Assembly: GCF_014647835.1 (NCBI RefSeq)
Contig: NZ_BMPY01000011.1
Coordinates: forward strand, 1-64,000
DNA from: Microbispora rosea subsp. aerata
GTDB taxonomy: Bacteria > Actinomycetota > Actinomycetes > Streptosporangiales > Streptosporangiaceae
Length of the DNA: 64,000 nucleotides
Reading direction: 5' to 3'
The position numbers were made by a program, and so were the translations under genes. Under the pieces are notes generated by a model. The model was not told the origin of the DNA and did no database searches. It saw only the letters and a list, made by a program, of their open reading frames with translations. This document shows, in pieces, positions 16,271-23,857 of this stretch; the stretch's first letter is position 1; each line of letters opens with the position of its first letter.

Positions 16271-17233
16271 ATGGAACCAAACGGTCGTGACATACGGGTC
16301 TGGCTGGCGCTGGCGGCCGTGTACGTGGTGTGGGGCTCGACGTACTTCGGCATCGCCATCGCCATCCGGACCCTTCCGCCGATGATGAGCAGCGGCCTGC
16401 GTTTCGTCGCGGCGGCGCTGGTGCTCGGTGCGGTCCTGCTCGTCAGGGCCGTACCGCTGCGCATGCGAGCCAGGGAGTTCGCGGGCGCCGCGCTGGTCGG
16501 GCTGCTGCTCCTCGCCGGCGGCAACGGCATGGTCGCCGTGGCCGAGCAGCACATCTCCAGCGGCCTGGCGGCACTGCTCGTCGCCTCGACCCCGCTGTGG
16601 CTCATCGTGCTCAGAGTGGTCTTCCGGGACCGTCCGCACGCGCTGACGCTGGTCGGCGTGCTGGTCGGCTTCGCCGGCGTCGCCCTGCTCTCCCTCGGCG
16701 GCGACGGCGCGTCCGGCAGCGGGGCAGGCATCACCGTGGTGCTGCTGGGCTCGCTCTCGTGGGCGGTGGGGTCGTTCATCTCGCCGCGGATCTCGATGCC
16801 GTCCAACCCGTTCGTGGCCAGCACGGTCGAGATGGCGGTGGGCGGCACGGCGCTGCTGATCATGGGCGCCGTCCAGGGCGAGCGGCTGCACCTCGACGCG
16901 GTGAGCTGGGAGTCGTGGGCGGCTGTGGCCTATCTGGTTCTTTTCGGCTCTCTGGTGGGTTTCACCTCCTACATCTGGCTACTCGGCCACGCGCCGATCT
17001 CGCTGGTGTCCACCTACGCGTACGTCAACCCGGTGGTGGCGGTGATCCTCGGAGCGGCGTTCCTGGCGGAGCCCGTCACCGCGGCCATGCTCGTGGCGGG
17101 GGCTCTGATCGTCGTGGGGGTCGCCCTGGTGGTCTCCACCGAGCGCCGCGGAAAGGCCCCGACGCCGGTGACGGAGGAAACCAGCACGGCTCCCGGACGC
17201 GCCCCCGCGCCCCGGGCGGCCGCCGAACCGTGA
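16271..17233 (+). CDS. EamA/DMT-family exporter
   Basis: The 320-residue integral membrane protein has about ten hydrophobic segments arranged as two EamA repeats (about 10-140 and 155-290). The N-terminal VYVVWGSTYFGIAIAIRTLPP and the second-repeat YAYVNPVVAVILGA are typical of the drug/metabolite transporter superfamily. Substrate is unknown. The last 35 residues are hydrophilic and Pro/Ala-rich. It begins 37 nt after the orphan regulator on the same strand. Confidence 0.88.
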   Translation: MEPNGRDIRVWLALAAVYVVWGSTYFGIAIAIRTLPPMMSSGLRFVAAALVLGAVLLVRAVPLRMRAREFAGAALVGLLLLAGGNGMVAVAEQHISSGLAALLVASTPLWLIVLRVVFRDRPHALTLVGVLVGFAGVALLSLGGDGASGSGAGITVVLLGSLSWAVGSFISPRISMPSNPFVASTVEMAVGGTALLIMGAVQGERLHLDAVSWESWAAVAYLVLFGSLVGFTSYIWLLGHAPISLVSTYAYVNPVVAVILGAAFLAEPVTAAMLVAGALIVVGVALVVSTERRGKAPTPVTEETSTAPGRAPAPRAAAEP

Positions 17234-17240
17234 GACTGAG

Positions 17241-17304
17241 CCGGCTCGGCGAACGTCCGGCTCGGCGAACGTCCGGCTTGGCGAACGTCCGGCTCGGCGA
17301 AGCG
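17241..17304 (+). repeat. Four-copy 16-bp tandem repeat
   Basis: Unit CCGGCTCGGCGAACGT is repeated four times in a row; the third copy has one change and the fourth diverges in its last bases. It begins 7 nt after the EamA stop. Confidence 0.85.
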
Positions 17305-17487
17305 CGAGACCGGGAATTCGCGGCTGTGCCGCAATCGGTTGATTGATTCCGCCGCGATCCGCCAATGGTCCCGCGAGATTCGCATGAGGGAAAAGCGTGA
17401 CAACACGCGTTTCGCACCGACCGCAGCGATGGGCGCGGTGAGGCTGTCCGCCTGCGAAATCCGCGAAGATGCACTAACGTCCCAGCA

Positions 17488-17513
17488 CGTCCAGATCATG
17501 ACAGATCTGGACG
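17488..17513. promoter_or_regulatory. Perfect 10-bp palindrome upstream of the ClpC N-domain gene
   Basis: CGTCCAGATC and GATCTGGACG flank a 6-nt centre, 33 nt before the start codon. It is a strong candidate operator, or a hairpin in the 5-prime leader. It does not match the HspR (HAIR) or CIRCE consensus that usually control clp genes. Confidence 0.6.
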
Positions 17514-17546
17514 CGTTTACTGACATGGCACGCTAGGAACGGCGGG

Positions 17547-18002
17547 ATGTACGAGAAGTTCACCACTCGAGCGCGACGCGTCCTCATTTTGGCCCAGGAG
17601 GAGGCCAGGGCGTTCAACCACAACTTCATCGGCGCCGAGCACCTTCTCCTCGGTCTGCTCCGTGAGGACGTGGGCATCGCCGCGCAGGTGCTCAAGGGCC
17701 TGGGCCTGACCGTCGAGGACGTGCGCCTGCGCGTGAAGGAGATCGTCGGCGAGGGCGCGGCCCCGGTGAATCCGCAGGAGCCCCTGTCGTTCACCTCGCC
17801 GGGCGCCAAGGTGCTCGAAGCGGCGAACCAGGAGTCCCTGCGGCGCGGCCACGACCGCGTCGGCACCGAGCACCTCTTGTATGGGCTCCTCCACGACGGC
17901 GACAGCGTGGCGTGCCGGATCCTGGTCGCACTCGGCGCCACCCTCGACCAGGTGCGGCGGAACACCGACGCGCTCGTCCAGCAGTACTACCCGGCCGGCT
18001 AG
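17547..18002 (+). CDS. Stand-alone ClpC N-terminal domain protein
   Basis: The 151-residue protein consists of two Clp N-motifs (about 1-75 and 76-148; FTTRARRVLILAQEEA, GAEHLLLGLLRE, GTEHLLYGLLHD) and nothing else: the AAA+ ATPase modules of ClpC are absent. In ClpC this domain binds substrates, adaptors and antibiotics such as cyclomarin. Free N-domains of this kind in mycobacteria (ClpC2) and Streptomyces are reported to act as decoys or modulators of ClpC1; I apply that by analogy. A possible GGCGGG lies before the ATG. A perfect palindrome sits upstream. Confidence 0.9.
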   Translation: MYEKFTTRARRVLILAQEEARAFNHNFIGAEHLLLGLLREDVGIAAQVLKGLGLTVEDVRLRVKEIVGEGAAPVNPQEPLSFTSPGAKVLEAANQESLRRGHDRVGTEHLLYGLLHDGDSVACRILVALGATLDQVRRNTDALVQQYYPAG

Positions 18003-18026
18003 AGAGCGCCTTACGCGAAGGCTGTC

Positions 18027-18076
18027 CGTCGCGGGCCTGGATCCAGGTGGACGCATCGCGAGGCCGAAGAGGAGCC
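18027..18076 (+). repeat. Dispersed intergenic repeat, copy B
   Basis: The core at 18038-18076 matches copy A at 38 of 39 positions, and the preceding GTCGCGGGC also aligns. Like copy A it begins within a few tens of bases after a stop codon, in the same orientation as the upstream gene. Confidence 0.8.
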
Positions 18077-18139
18077 GATAACGGCGTTACCGACGGCGGC
18101 CCCTGGCAACCGCGGAGATCGCCAGCCGGCGACTCTCCG

Positions 18140-18313
18140 TGGGGGTTTGGCGTAGGCGTCCAGCAGCGCCTGCAGCCGGGCCGCCGGCTCCCGGAGCAGG
18201 TAGAACTCTCCTTCCCAGGGTGACGTGGGCAGGGTGACAGCGTGGCGAGGCGCCGCCTGGGTGATGCGGAGCAGCGCCACGATGTGTCGGGCATGACCTA
18301 GTGGGGCGTCCAC
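18140..18313 (-). pseudogene. Possible gene remnant or small hypothetical protein
   Basis: From a GTG at 18313 the frame reads plausible protein (HIVALLRITQAAPRHAV, then WEGEFYLLREPAARLQALLD) with good GC at third codon positions to about 18140. It then runs into the dispersed repeat without a natural end; the formal stop is at 18011. I recognise no family. It may be the surviving piece of a gene truncated at the repeat. Confidence 0.3.
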
Positions 18314-18490
18314 CGACCTCGGCCGGGGCGGTCACCGTGCCCGAAGGCACCTGCGGCCCTCGTTCCTTCGGCGCTGCCGGCGTGGCTCACGAACCCCGGC
18401 CGCGGTCGCTGCGCAGGAAGGAAGCCTCCGGGCCTCACGAGGCCCGATCCGCTTCCGCTGCCTCGGTCGCGGTGGTGGACGACGCACCGG

Positions 18491-19555
18491 CTAGGAGGCC
18501 CGCAGGAACTCGTCGGCGGCGGCGAGGAAGACGTCGTTGGCCTCGCGGTCGCCGATCGAGATCCGGGCGCCCTCACCCGCGAACGGCCGTACCGCCACAC
18601 CCACGGCGGCGCACTTCTCGGCGAACTCCGTCGTGCGCTCGCCGAGGCGCAGCCACACGAAGTTGGCCTCGGTGGGCGGGACTGTCCAGCCCTGCGCCAC
18701 CAGCGCCTCCCTGACCCGGGTGCGCTCCTTGATCACGGTCTCGACCCGCTCCTGCAGCTCGTCCTCGGCGTCCAGGGACGCGATCGCGGCGGCCTGGGCG
18801 AGATGGTTGACCGCGAAGGGCAGCAGCGTCTTGCGGACGGCGGCCGCCACCGGCTCGTGCCCGATCAGGTAGCCGACCCGCAGCCCCGCCAGGCCGTACG
18901 CCTTGGAGAACGTGCGCAGGACGGCGACGTTGGGGCGGTCGCGGTAGAACGTGAGCCCGTCCGGCACATCCGCGTCCCTGACGTACTCCCGGTAGGCCTC
19001 GTCGAGGACGACGGTGACGTGCTCGGGCACGCGGTCGAGGAACCGCGTGAGCTCGTCGGCCCGGTTCACCGTGCCGGTCGGGTTGTTGGGGTTGCACACG
19101 AAGACCAGGCGCGTCTTCGGCGTGATCGCCTCGGCCATCGCGTCGAGATCGTGCGTCTCATCGCGCAGCGGCACCTCGATCGCGTTGGCGCCCGAGAGAC
19201 CGACCAGCAGCGGGTATGCCTCGAACGAGCGCCAGGCGTACACCACATCCGCGCCGGGCTCGCCCACCGCCTCCAGGACCTGCTGGGCGACCGCCACCGA
19301 TCCGGCGCCCAGCGCGACGTGGTCGTACGGCACGTCGAGCCGCTGGGCGAGCTTCTCGGTGAGCCGCACGGCGCCGGGGTCGGGATAGCGGTTGATCTGC
19401 GTGGCCGCCCGCGCGATCGCCTCCACCACCGACGGCAGGGGTCCGAAGGGGCTCTCGTTGGAGGACAGCTTGTAGGACCGGCCGTCCGGAGAGACCACGG
19501 CCTTGCCCGGCTTGTAGGCCGGGATGGTGTCGAGGATCGAGCGGAATCGAGGCAT
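18491..19555 (-). CDS. hisC: Histidinol-phosphate/aromatic aminotransferase
   Basis: The 354-residue PLP enzyme belongs to aminotransferase class I/II. NPNNPTG is at 155-161, the cofactor-binding D185 is in LDEAY and the Schiff-base lysine is K218 in [10 protein letters not shown]. The HisC group converts imidazole-acetol phosphate to histidinol phosphate; some actinobacterial members act on aromatic amino acids instead (often called Pat). No other his genes are nearby, so an aromatic role is quite possible. It is a single gene; the next gene upstream is a small secreted protein. Confidence 0.88.
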   Translation of the reverse strand: MPRFRSILDTIPAYKPGKAVVSPDGRSYKLSSNESPFGPLPSVVEAIARAATQINRYPDPGAVRLTEKLAQRLDVPYDHVALGAGSVAVAQQVLEAVGEPGADVVYAWRSFEAYPLLVGLSGANAIEVPLRDETHDLDAMAEAITPKTRLVFVCNPNNPTGTVNRADELTRFLDRVPEHVTVVLDEAYREYVRDADVPDGLTFYRDRPNVAVLRTFSKAYGLAGLRVGYLIGHEPVAAAVRKTLLPFAVNHLAQAAAIASLDAEDELQERVETVIKERTRVREALVAQGWTVPPTEANFVWLRLGERTTEFAEKCAAVGVAVRPFAGEGARISIGDREANDVFLAAADEFLRAS

Positions 19556-19632
19556 GTCCTAACGATAGGAGATTCGCCTCGTCGGGCGGCACCCCCGCAT
19601 GCCTCCCTGTGGATGACTCTCCGGCCCGTGCC

Positions 19633-20109
19633 TTACTTGTAGTAGACGTACAGGGTCTTCCAGCTTCCGGCGTACTGGCAGGTGAGGGACGGCTTGGTGG
19701 CCTTGGCCTCGGAGCAGACCTTCAGCTCGACCACGGCGACGTTCTTGAACGTGAAGGCGAAGGTCTTCTTCGCACCGTAGGAGCAGGTGCGGTAGTCGCG
19801 GGACGCCAGGCGCGGCTCGCCGGCGGCGTCGAAGTAGCTGACGCGCAGCAGGGCCCAGCCGCAGGTGGACGCCTTCCGGTTCAGGCTGGTGACGCTGCCG
19901 GCGACCTTGACGTACGGCGCGGGCAGGCTCCGGTCGTTCTTGGCCGCGGCGGTCAGCGAGCCGCTCACCTTGGCCTTCGATCCGGCGGCGTAGTAGGGGC
20001 CCCACGACTTGGCGGCGGCGGCCTGGGCGGAGGTCGCGGTGGCGAGCGGGGCGAGGGCCAGAACGCCGGCCGCGAGCGTGATGCCGGCGAGGGAGCGGGT
20101 GAGGGTCAT
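19633..20109 (-). CDS. Small secreted protein of unknown function
   Basis: The 158-residue product has a clear signal peptide (MTLTRSLAGITLAAG, hydrophobic core, AQAAAA cleavage region near residue 32). The mature part has four cysteines (in STCGW, RTCSYG, KVCSEA and LTCQYA), enough for two disulfides, and many aromatic strands ending TLYVYYK, which suggests a small beta-sandwich. I do not recognise the family. The ATG at 20109 has an AGGACCCCC ribosome site; an in-frame start 10 codons upstream is less likely. Confidence 0.7.
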   Translation of the reverse strand: MTLTRSLAGITLAAGVLALAPLATATSAQAAAAKSWGPYYAAGSKAKVSGSLTAAAKNDRSLPAPYVKVAGSVTSLNRKASTCGWALLRVSYFDAAGEPRLASRDYRTCSYGAKKTFAFTFKNVAVVELKVCSEAKATKPSLTCQYAGSWKTLYVYYK

Positions 20110-20515
20110 GGCCGGGGGTCCTTTCCTGGGTCGTCGCACGCAGTCTGCGCCGCGACGCTTTCAAGGCCCTTGACGCCCGCTGTATCACCCCCGCCCGGCC
20201 CGGGACCGCACGGTAAGGATCACGCGGCGACCGGCCCGCGCCGTCCGACGGCCGCAGCGAGCGCCGCCCCGGTGGACCCGGCGCATGGCACGACTGGTGC
20301 CCCGCCCGCCGACGTCCGCCGAGGTGGAGAGCGGAGCGAAATGAGAGCGAGGACCGTGAGCCGTTGTCCCCGGACCGGCCCCGCGGAGACTCCGAGCGCG
20401 GACGCCCAACCGGCGGCGGCGCGCGAACGCGCTGTCCATCGGGCGAGGTACGTGGTTTCGCCGCTGTGATGCGTATCCCGGCGGAAGCCGCGGGGTTTCA
20501 CTAAGATCACCCGGC
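20110..20515. other. Gene-free divergent region before the deacetylase gene
   Basis: About 400 bp between two divergent starts. It should carry promoters for both the secreted protein and the polysaccharide deacetylase. I see no clear operator, repeat or gene. Confidence 0.45.
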
Positions 20516-21331
20516 ATGTGGCGGAAAGCGAAAATCGTGATGGCCGGTGTCTGCGCAGCCGGTGTGTGCGTCGTCCCCAGCGCGGCCGGAGCGGCGACCG
20601 CCCCGACCACGAACACGGCGGCCACGGCCCAGGCCGGGACCCAGAAGGCCGAGACAAACCAGACCAAGACGCAGAAGGCCGAGACGAAGCAAGCCGGGGC
20701 GAAGAAGAGCGTGCCGTACTGCGCCCGGTACAAGTGCATCGCCCTCACCTTCGACGACGGCCCGTGGCCCTACACCCCGGAACTGCTCGACACGCTGAAG
20801 AAGCACAAGGCGAAGGCCACCTTCTTCCTGCTCGGCAGGAAGGTCGCCTACCGGCCCGAGCTGACCCGGCGCATTCATGAAGAGGGGCACGACATCGGCA
20901 ACCACACCTGGACCCACCCCTCGCTCACGAAGCTGTCCGACGGCGAGGTGATCCAGGAGATCACCAGCACCTCGGACATCATCTACCAGACCATCGGCAA
21001 GATGCCGGACTACATGCGCCCGCCGAACGGCGCGACCAACGCCAGGGTCGCGAGCCTCATGACCAGCCTGGGGCTGCCGCAGATCATGTGGACGGGATCC
21101 ACGCTCGACTGGCAGGCCCGCGACACCAAGGTGATCGCCCAGCGCACGCTGAAGCTCGCCAAGCGCAACGGCGTGATCCTGCTGCACGACATCGTCCCCG
21201 AGACGGTCAAGGCGATGCCGAGCGTGCTCACCGCGCTGGAGAAGCAGAACTACAAGTTCGTCACGCTGACGACCCTGCTGCAGGGCCGCACGCTGCGTCC
21301 CGGCGAGATCTACCCGCCCCGCGGCAAGTAG
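20516..21331 (+). CDS. Secreted polysaccharide deacetylase (NodB domain)
   Basis: The 271-residue protein has a signal peptide (about 1-26), a Lys/Gln/Thr-rich linker with a doubled TQKAET motif (about 42-58) and a NodB deacetylase domain from about residue 75. The metal-binding motifs are present: TFDDGP at 78-83 and HTWTH at 130-134, then RPPNG and LLHDI. Members remove N- or O-acetyl groups from peptidoglycan, chitin-like or teichuronic-type glycans outside the membrane. Next to a surface-polysaccharide cluster, it may trim that polymer. It converges on and overlaps the acyltransferase gene by 22 bp. Confidence 0.92.
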   Translation: MWRKAKIVMAGVCAAGVCVVPSAAGAATAPTTNTAATAQAGTQKAETNQTKTQKAETKQAGAKKSVPYCARYKCIALTFDDGPWPYTPELLDTLKKHKAKATFFLLGRKVAYRPELTRRIHEEGHDIGNHTWTHPSLTKLSDGEVIQEITSTSDIIYQTIGKMPDYMRPPNGATNARVASLMTSLGLPQIMWTGSTLDWQARDTKVIAQRTLKLAKRNGVILLHDIVPETVKAMPSVLTALEKQNYKFVTLTTLLQGRTLRPGEIYPPRGK

Positions 21332-22644
21332 GAGGGTCTGGGCGCCGTCCCCTGCGCGTACGGCGACGGCGGGGCGACCACCGCGGGCGCCGGCGCGGAG
21401 GTCGCGGGCACGGGCCCAGGAGTCGCGCCCTCGGCCCCCGCGGGCACGGAGCCCGGGGTCGAGGGCGTGGGCCCGGAGGTCGAGGGCGTGGCAGAGCCGG
21501 CCGCCGTCTCCCGGACGCGGCCGGCGTCGGCCGCGAGCGAGCGCTCCAGGGCCGCGCGCATCCGGGGTTGCAGGGGCCGCTCGACCAGCCGGTGCACGCC
21601 GTACGCGACGACGAGCACGGCGGCCACGACCAGCGGCAGCGTGACACGGTTGCCCAGCACCGGGTGGAGCCACTGGATCAGCAGAAACCCGACGTGGTGG
21701 TGGAAAAGGTAGAGCGGGTAGGTCAGCGTGCCCAAAAAGGTGAGCCACCGCCAGTCGACCCGGTCGAACGCGCCGACCGCCACGAGGATCATCACCAGGA
21801 AGATCAGCGAGATCACGCCCACCACGAGCGCCGAGCCCAGCGCCGGCCCGAATCTCCTGATCGCCGTCGGCTCCCCGTCCAGGGCCGTGTAGAGACCGAG
21901 CGTCCAGCCCGCCCCCACGAACAGCCAGGGGAACAGCGACCCGCCGAACCGGTGGATGAGATAGAGGGCCATCCCCGCGATGAAGTACGGCGCGCTGAAC
22001 GGGACGAGCACCGCCTGCAGCAGGTCGGCGTTCACCCGGTCGGCGATCGCCAGCAGCAGCACCCACGCCCCCATGAACCCCAGGCAGCGGCGGTAGGTGA
22101 TCCCCACCGCCGCGAAACAGGCGATGAGGGCGTAGAAGACCAGCTCCTGCCACAGCGTCCAGTAGACGATCTCCAGGTCGCGTACGGAGAAGCCGTGCTG
22201 GAGCATCGTCATGTTGGCCAGCAGCTCGGTGAGGCTCGGCCGGTGATCGGTGATCAGTCCGGCGACGGCCAGGCCGCCCAGGATGAGCACGCTCGCCCAG
22301 TACGCGGGAAACAGCCGGGCGATCCGGGACGCCGCGAAGCGGCCGGGCGTGCGGCCCCAGGCGCTCATCAGGATCACGAATCCGCTGATCAGGAAGAACA
22401 GGCGCACGCCGTACACGCCGAACATGGTCACCGCGCTCAGCGTGGGAAAGGCGTTGGGCGTGCCCCAGGCACGTGTCTCGGCGAAGTGGAAAACGACGAC
22501 GCCGAGTGCCGCGCAGAACCGCAGCAGGTCGAGCACCCGCAGCCGGGACGGTCCAGAAGGATTGGCCGACGCATCGGCGATGCGGGGGGCCGCAGCCAGC
22601 ATAAGCCGGAATATATCCTGAAAGATCGCTGTGAGTCGGGGCAT
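21310..22644 (-). CDS. Membrane acyltransferase (acyltransferase family 3)
   Basis: The 444-residue protein has about ten membrane helices and the acyltransferase-3 start signature (RLRVLDLLRFCAALGVVVFHF, near residue 35). Members O-acylate exported sugars, antibiotics or peptidoglycan using acyl-CoA from the cytoplasm. The last 75 residues are a Pro/Ala/Thr/Gly-rich tail. A later start at residue 15 (MLAAAPR) is possible. Its product and the neighbouring deacetylase could have opposite effects on acylation of the same polymer; this is inference. Confidence 0.88.
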   Translation of the reverse strand: MPRLTAIFQDIFRLMLAAAPRIADASANPSGPSRLRVLDLLRFCAALGVVVFHFAETRAWGTPNAFPTLSAVTMFGVYGVRLFFLISGFVILMSAWGRTPGRFAASRIARLFPAYWASVLILGGLAVAGLITDHRPSLTELLANMTMLQHGFSVRDLEIVYWTLWQELVFYALIACFAAVGITYRRCLGFMGAWVLLLAIADRVNADLLQAVLVPFSAPYFIAGMALYLIHRFGGSLFPWLFVGAGWTLGLYTALDGEPTAIRRFGPALGSALVVGVISLIFLVMILVAVGAFDRVDWRWLTFLGTLTYPLYLFHHHVGFLLIQWLHPVLGNRVTLPLVVAAVLVVAYGVHRLVERPLQPRMRAALERSLAADAGRVRETAAGSATPSTSGPTPSTPGSVPAGAEGATPGPVPATSAPAPAVVAPPSPYAQGTAPRPSYLPRGG

Positions 22645-23090
22645 TCACCCAGCACCGGGGAGCATCTGACAAATGCCGCCCGTCGCGAGCGGGGGACCAC
22701 GGTGGACGCTCCGCAAGGCCGAGGAAGAGCTCGTAGACAGGGCGACGACTCCGGGTCCCGCAGGGAGTTGCGAGCCCGTGAGCGATCTTCGCGGGGCGAT
22801 CGCGAGCGTGCGCGCGTTCTCGTGGGCCGGTGCGACAACACAGCGAGGTGCCGCTGCGGCCACGCGCGGCAGGGCCGCCCGCGCCGTTCGCCCTCGCGCT
22901 TGTGCGGCGTGGGAGGCGGACGTCGCGAGAACCGCAGGTGGCCGGGCGGTGCGGGTTCGCGCCCCTGCCGCACAGCCGGCGCTCCTCGGCCCCGCCGAAT
23001 GGGGCGAAGCCGAGCCCGGCCGGGGTGAAGTCGAGCCGCCTGCCTGCCGGCCGGGATGGCGCCCGGCCGAAGGACAGCCCCCGCAGCAGG
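22645..23090. other. Gene-free region with dispersed repeat copy C
   Basis: The 446 bp contain copy C of the dispersed repeat near 22681-22731 and further blocks matching the copy A region to about 22890. The rest is GC-rich without coding signal or clear hairpin. Confidence 0.5.
22681..22731 (+). repeat. Dispersed intergenic repeat, copy C (diverged)
   Basis: CGTCGCGAGC, then GGTGGACGCT and AAGGCCGAGGAAGAGCT match copies A and B at roughly three quarters of positions. A downstream block around 22845-22880 (GCGAGGTGCC, CACGCGCGGC) matches 13220-13255 in copy A, so the full element is longer than the core. Confidence 0.6.
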
Positions 23091-23756
23091 TCAGGTGCGC
23101 AGCATGGGCGGGTGCAGCAGCACGGCGGGGCCGCGGCGGTAGAGCATGGCCGGACGGCCGCCGTCCCGGGTCGTGGTGCGTCCGGTGGGCACGAGGAAGC
23201 CCTCCGTCTTGGTGACCTTCCGGTGAAAGTTTCGCGGGTCGAGCGGGCGTCCCCAGACGATCTCATAGACGCGGCGCAGCTCCGCCACGGTGAACTCGGG
23301 CGGGCAGAACGCGGCGCCGAGCGAGGTGTATTCGAGCTTGCCCCTGGCCCGCTCCACGCCGTCGAGCATGATCCTGCGATGGTCGAAGGCCATCTCCGTC
23401 AGCTCGGCCACCGGCTGCCAGCTCATGTGGGCCTCGGTGGAGGCCGGCAGGTCGGGGGCGAGGCCCAGGTAGGCGACGCTGACGACCCGCTGGCGCGGAT
23501 CGCGGTCCGGATAGCCGTACGTCTGAAGCTGTTCCAGGTGGACCGGCGCCCCGGGAAGGCCGGCCCGTTCGGCGAGCACGCGGGCCGCCGCGGCCGGAAG
23601 GTCCTCCTCCAGCTTGATGAAGCCGCCGGACAACGCCCACCGGCCCTCGTACGGCGGCCTGTCGCGCCGCCAGACGAGGGCGCTGAGCTGCTGGGACCTG
23701 ACGGTGAGCACGACGAGATCCACGCTGACCGGGATACGCGGGATCATGTTCAGCAC
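23091..23756 (-). CDS. NUDIX-domain regulator, NrtR-like
   Basis: The 221-residue protein has a NUDIX domain (about 10-145) and a C-terminal winged helix (about 150-205, with RNFHRKV and FLVPTG). This architecture is that of NrtR, the ADP-ribose-sensing repressor of NAD synthesis genes. The NUDIX box around residues 44-68 reads GGFIKLEE...RVLAERAG, so the catalytic REuxEE core is altered and hydrolysis is probably lost, as in other sensor-type members. No NAD gene is adjacent. It is the last gene of the leftward polysaccharide gene group. Confidence 0.8.
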   Translation of the reverse strand: MLNMIPRIPVSVDLVVLTVRSQQLSALVWRRDRPPYEGRWALSGGFIKLEEDLPAAAARVLAERAGLPGAPVHLEQLQTYGYPDRDPRQRVVSVAYLGLAPDLPASTEAHMSWQPVAELTEMAFDHRRIMLDGVERARGKLEYTSLGAAFCPPEFTVAELRRVYEIVWGRPLDPRNFHRKVTKTEGFLVPTGRTTTRDGGRPAMLYRRGPAVLLHPPMLRT

Positions 23757-23857
23757 GCTACAGGACGCGCGCGGCAGCTCGGACCGTCCTCCGCGAGGCG
23801 ATCTCCCCGACGCACCCGCCGTACCGCCACTGAACGCGACGCGCGGGGCGGGGCCGG

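Larger units (their letters stand above)
17234..17546. other. Gene-free region before the ClpC N-domain gene
   Basis: The 313 bp hold a four-copy 16-bp tandem repeat (17241-17304) and a perfect palindrome (17488-17513). A 65-codon open frame at 17339-17536 has poor codon bias and no ribosome site, so I do not call it. Confidence 0.6.
18003..18490. other. Region between the ClpC N-domain gene and hisC
   Basis: The 488 bp hold dispersed repeat copy B (18027-18076) and a possible gene remnant on the minus strand (about 18140-18313). The right part, 18320-18490, has only short hairpins such as GGGCCT and AGGCCC near 18435, one of which may end hisC transcription. Confidence 0.5.

Noticed and set aside
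17241-17304. The 16-bp tandem repeat as a CRISPR array.
   Set aside because: The units are head to tail without spacers and far too short; no cas gene is present anywhere in the window.
17339-17536. A 65-codon frame before the ClpC N-domain gene.
   Set aside because: It has no ribosome site, weak codon bias and overlaps the palindrome.
20507-23266. A 919-codon open frame on the minus strand across the deacetylase, acyltransferase and repeat region.
   Set aside because: It overlaps two well-supported genes in the wrong frame and has no family resemblance.
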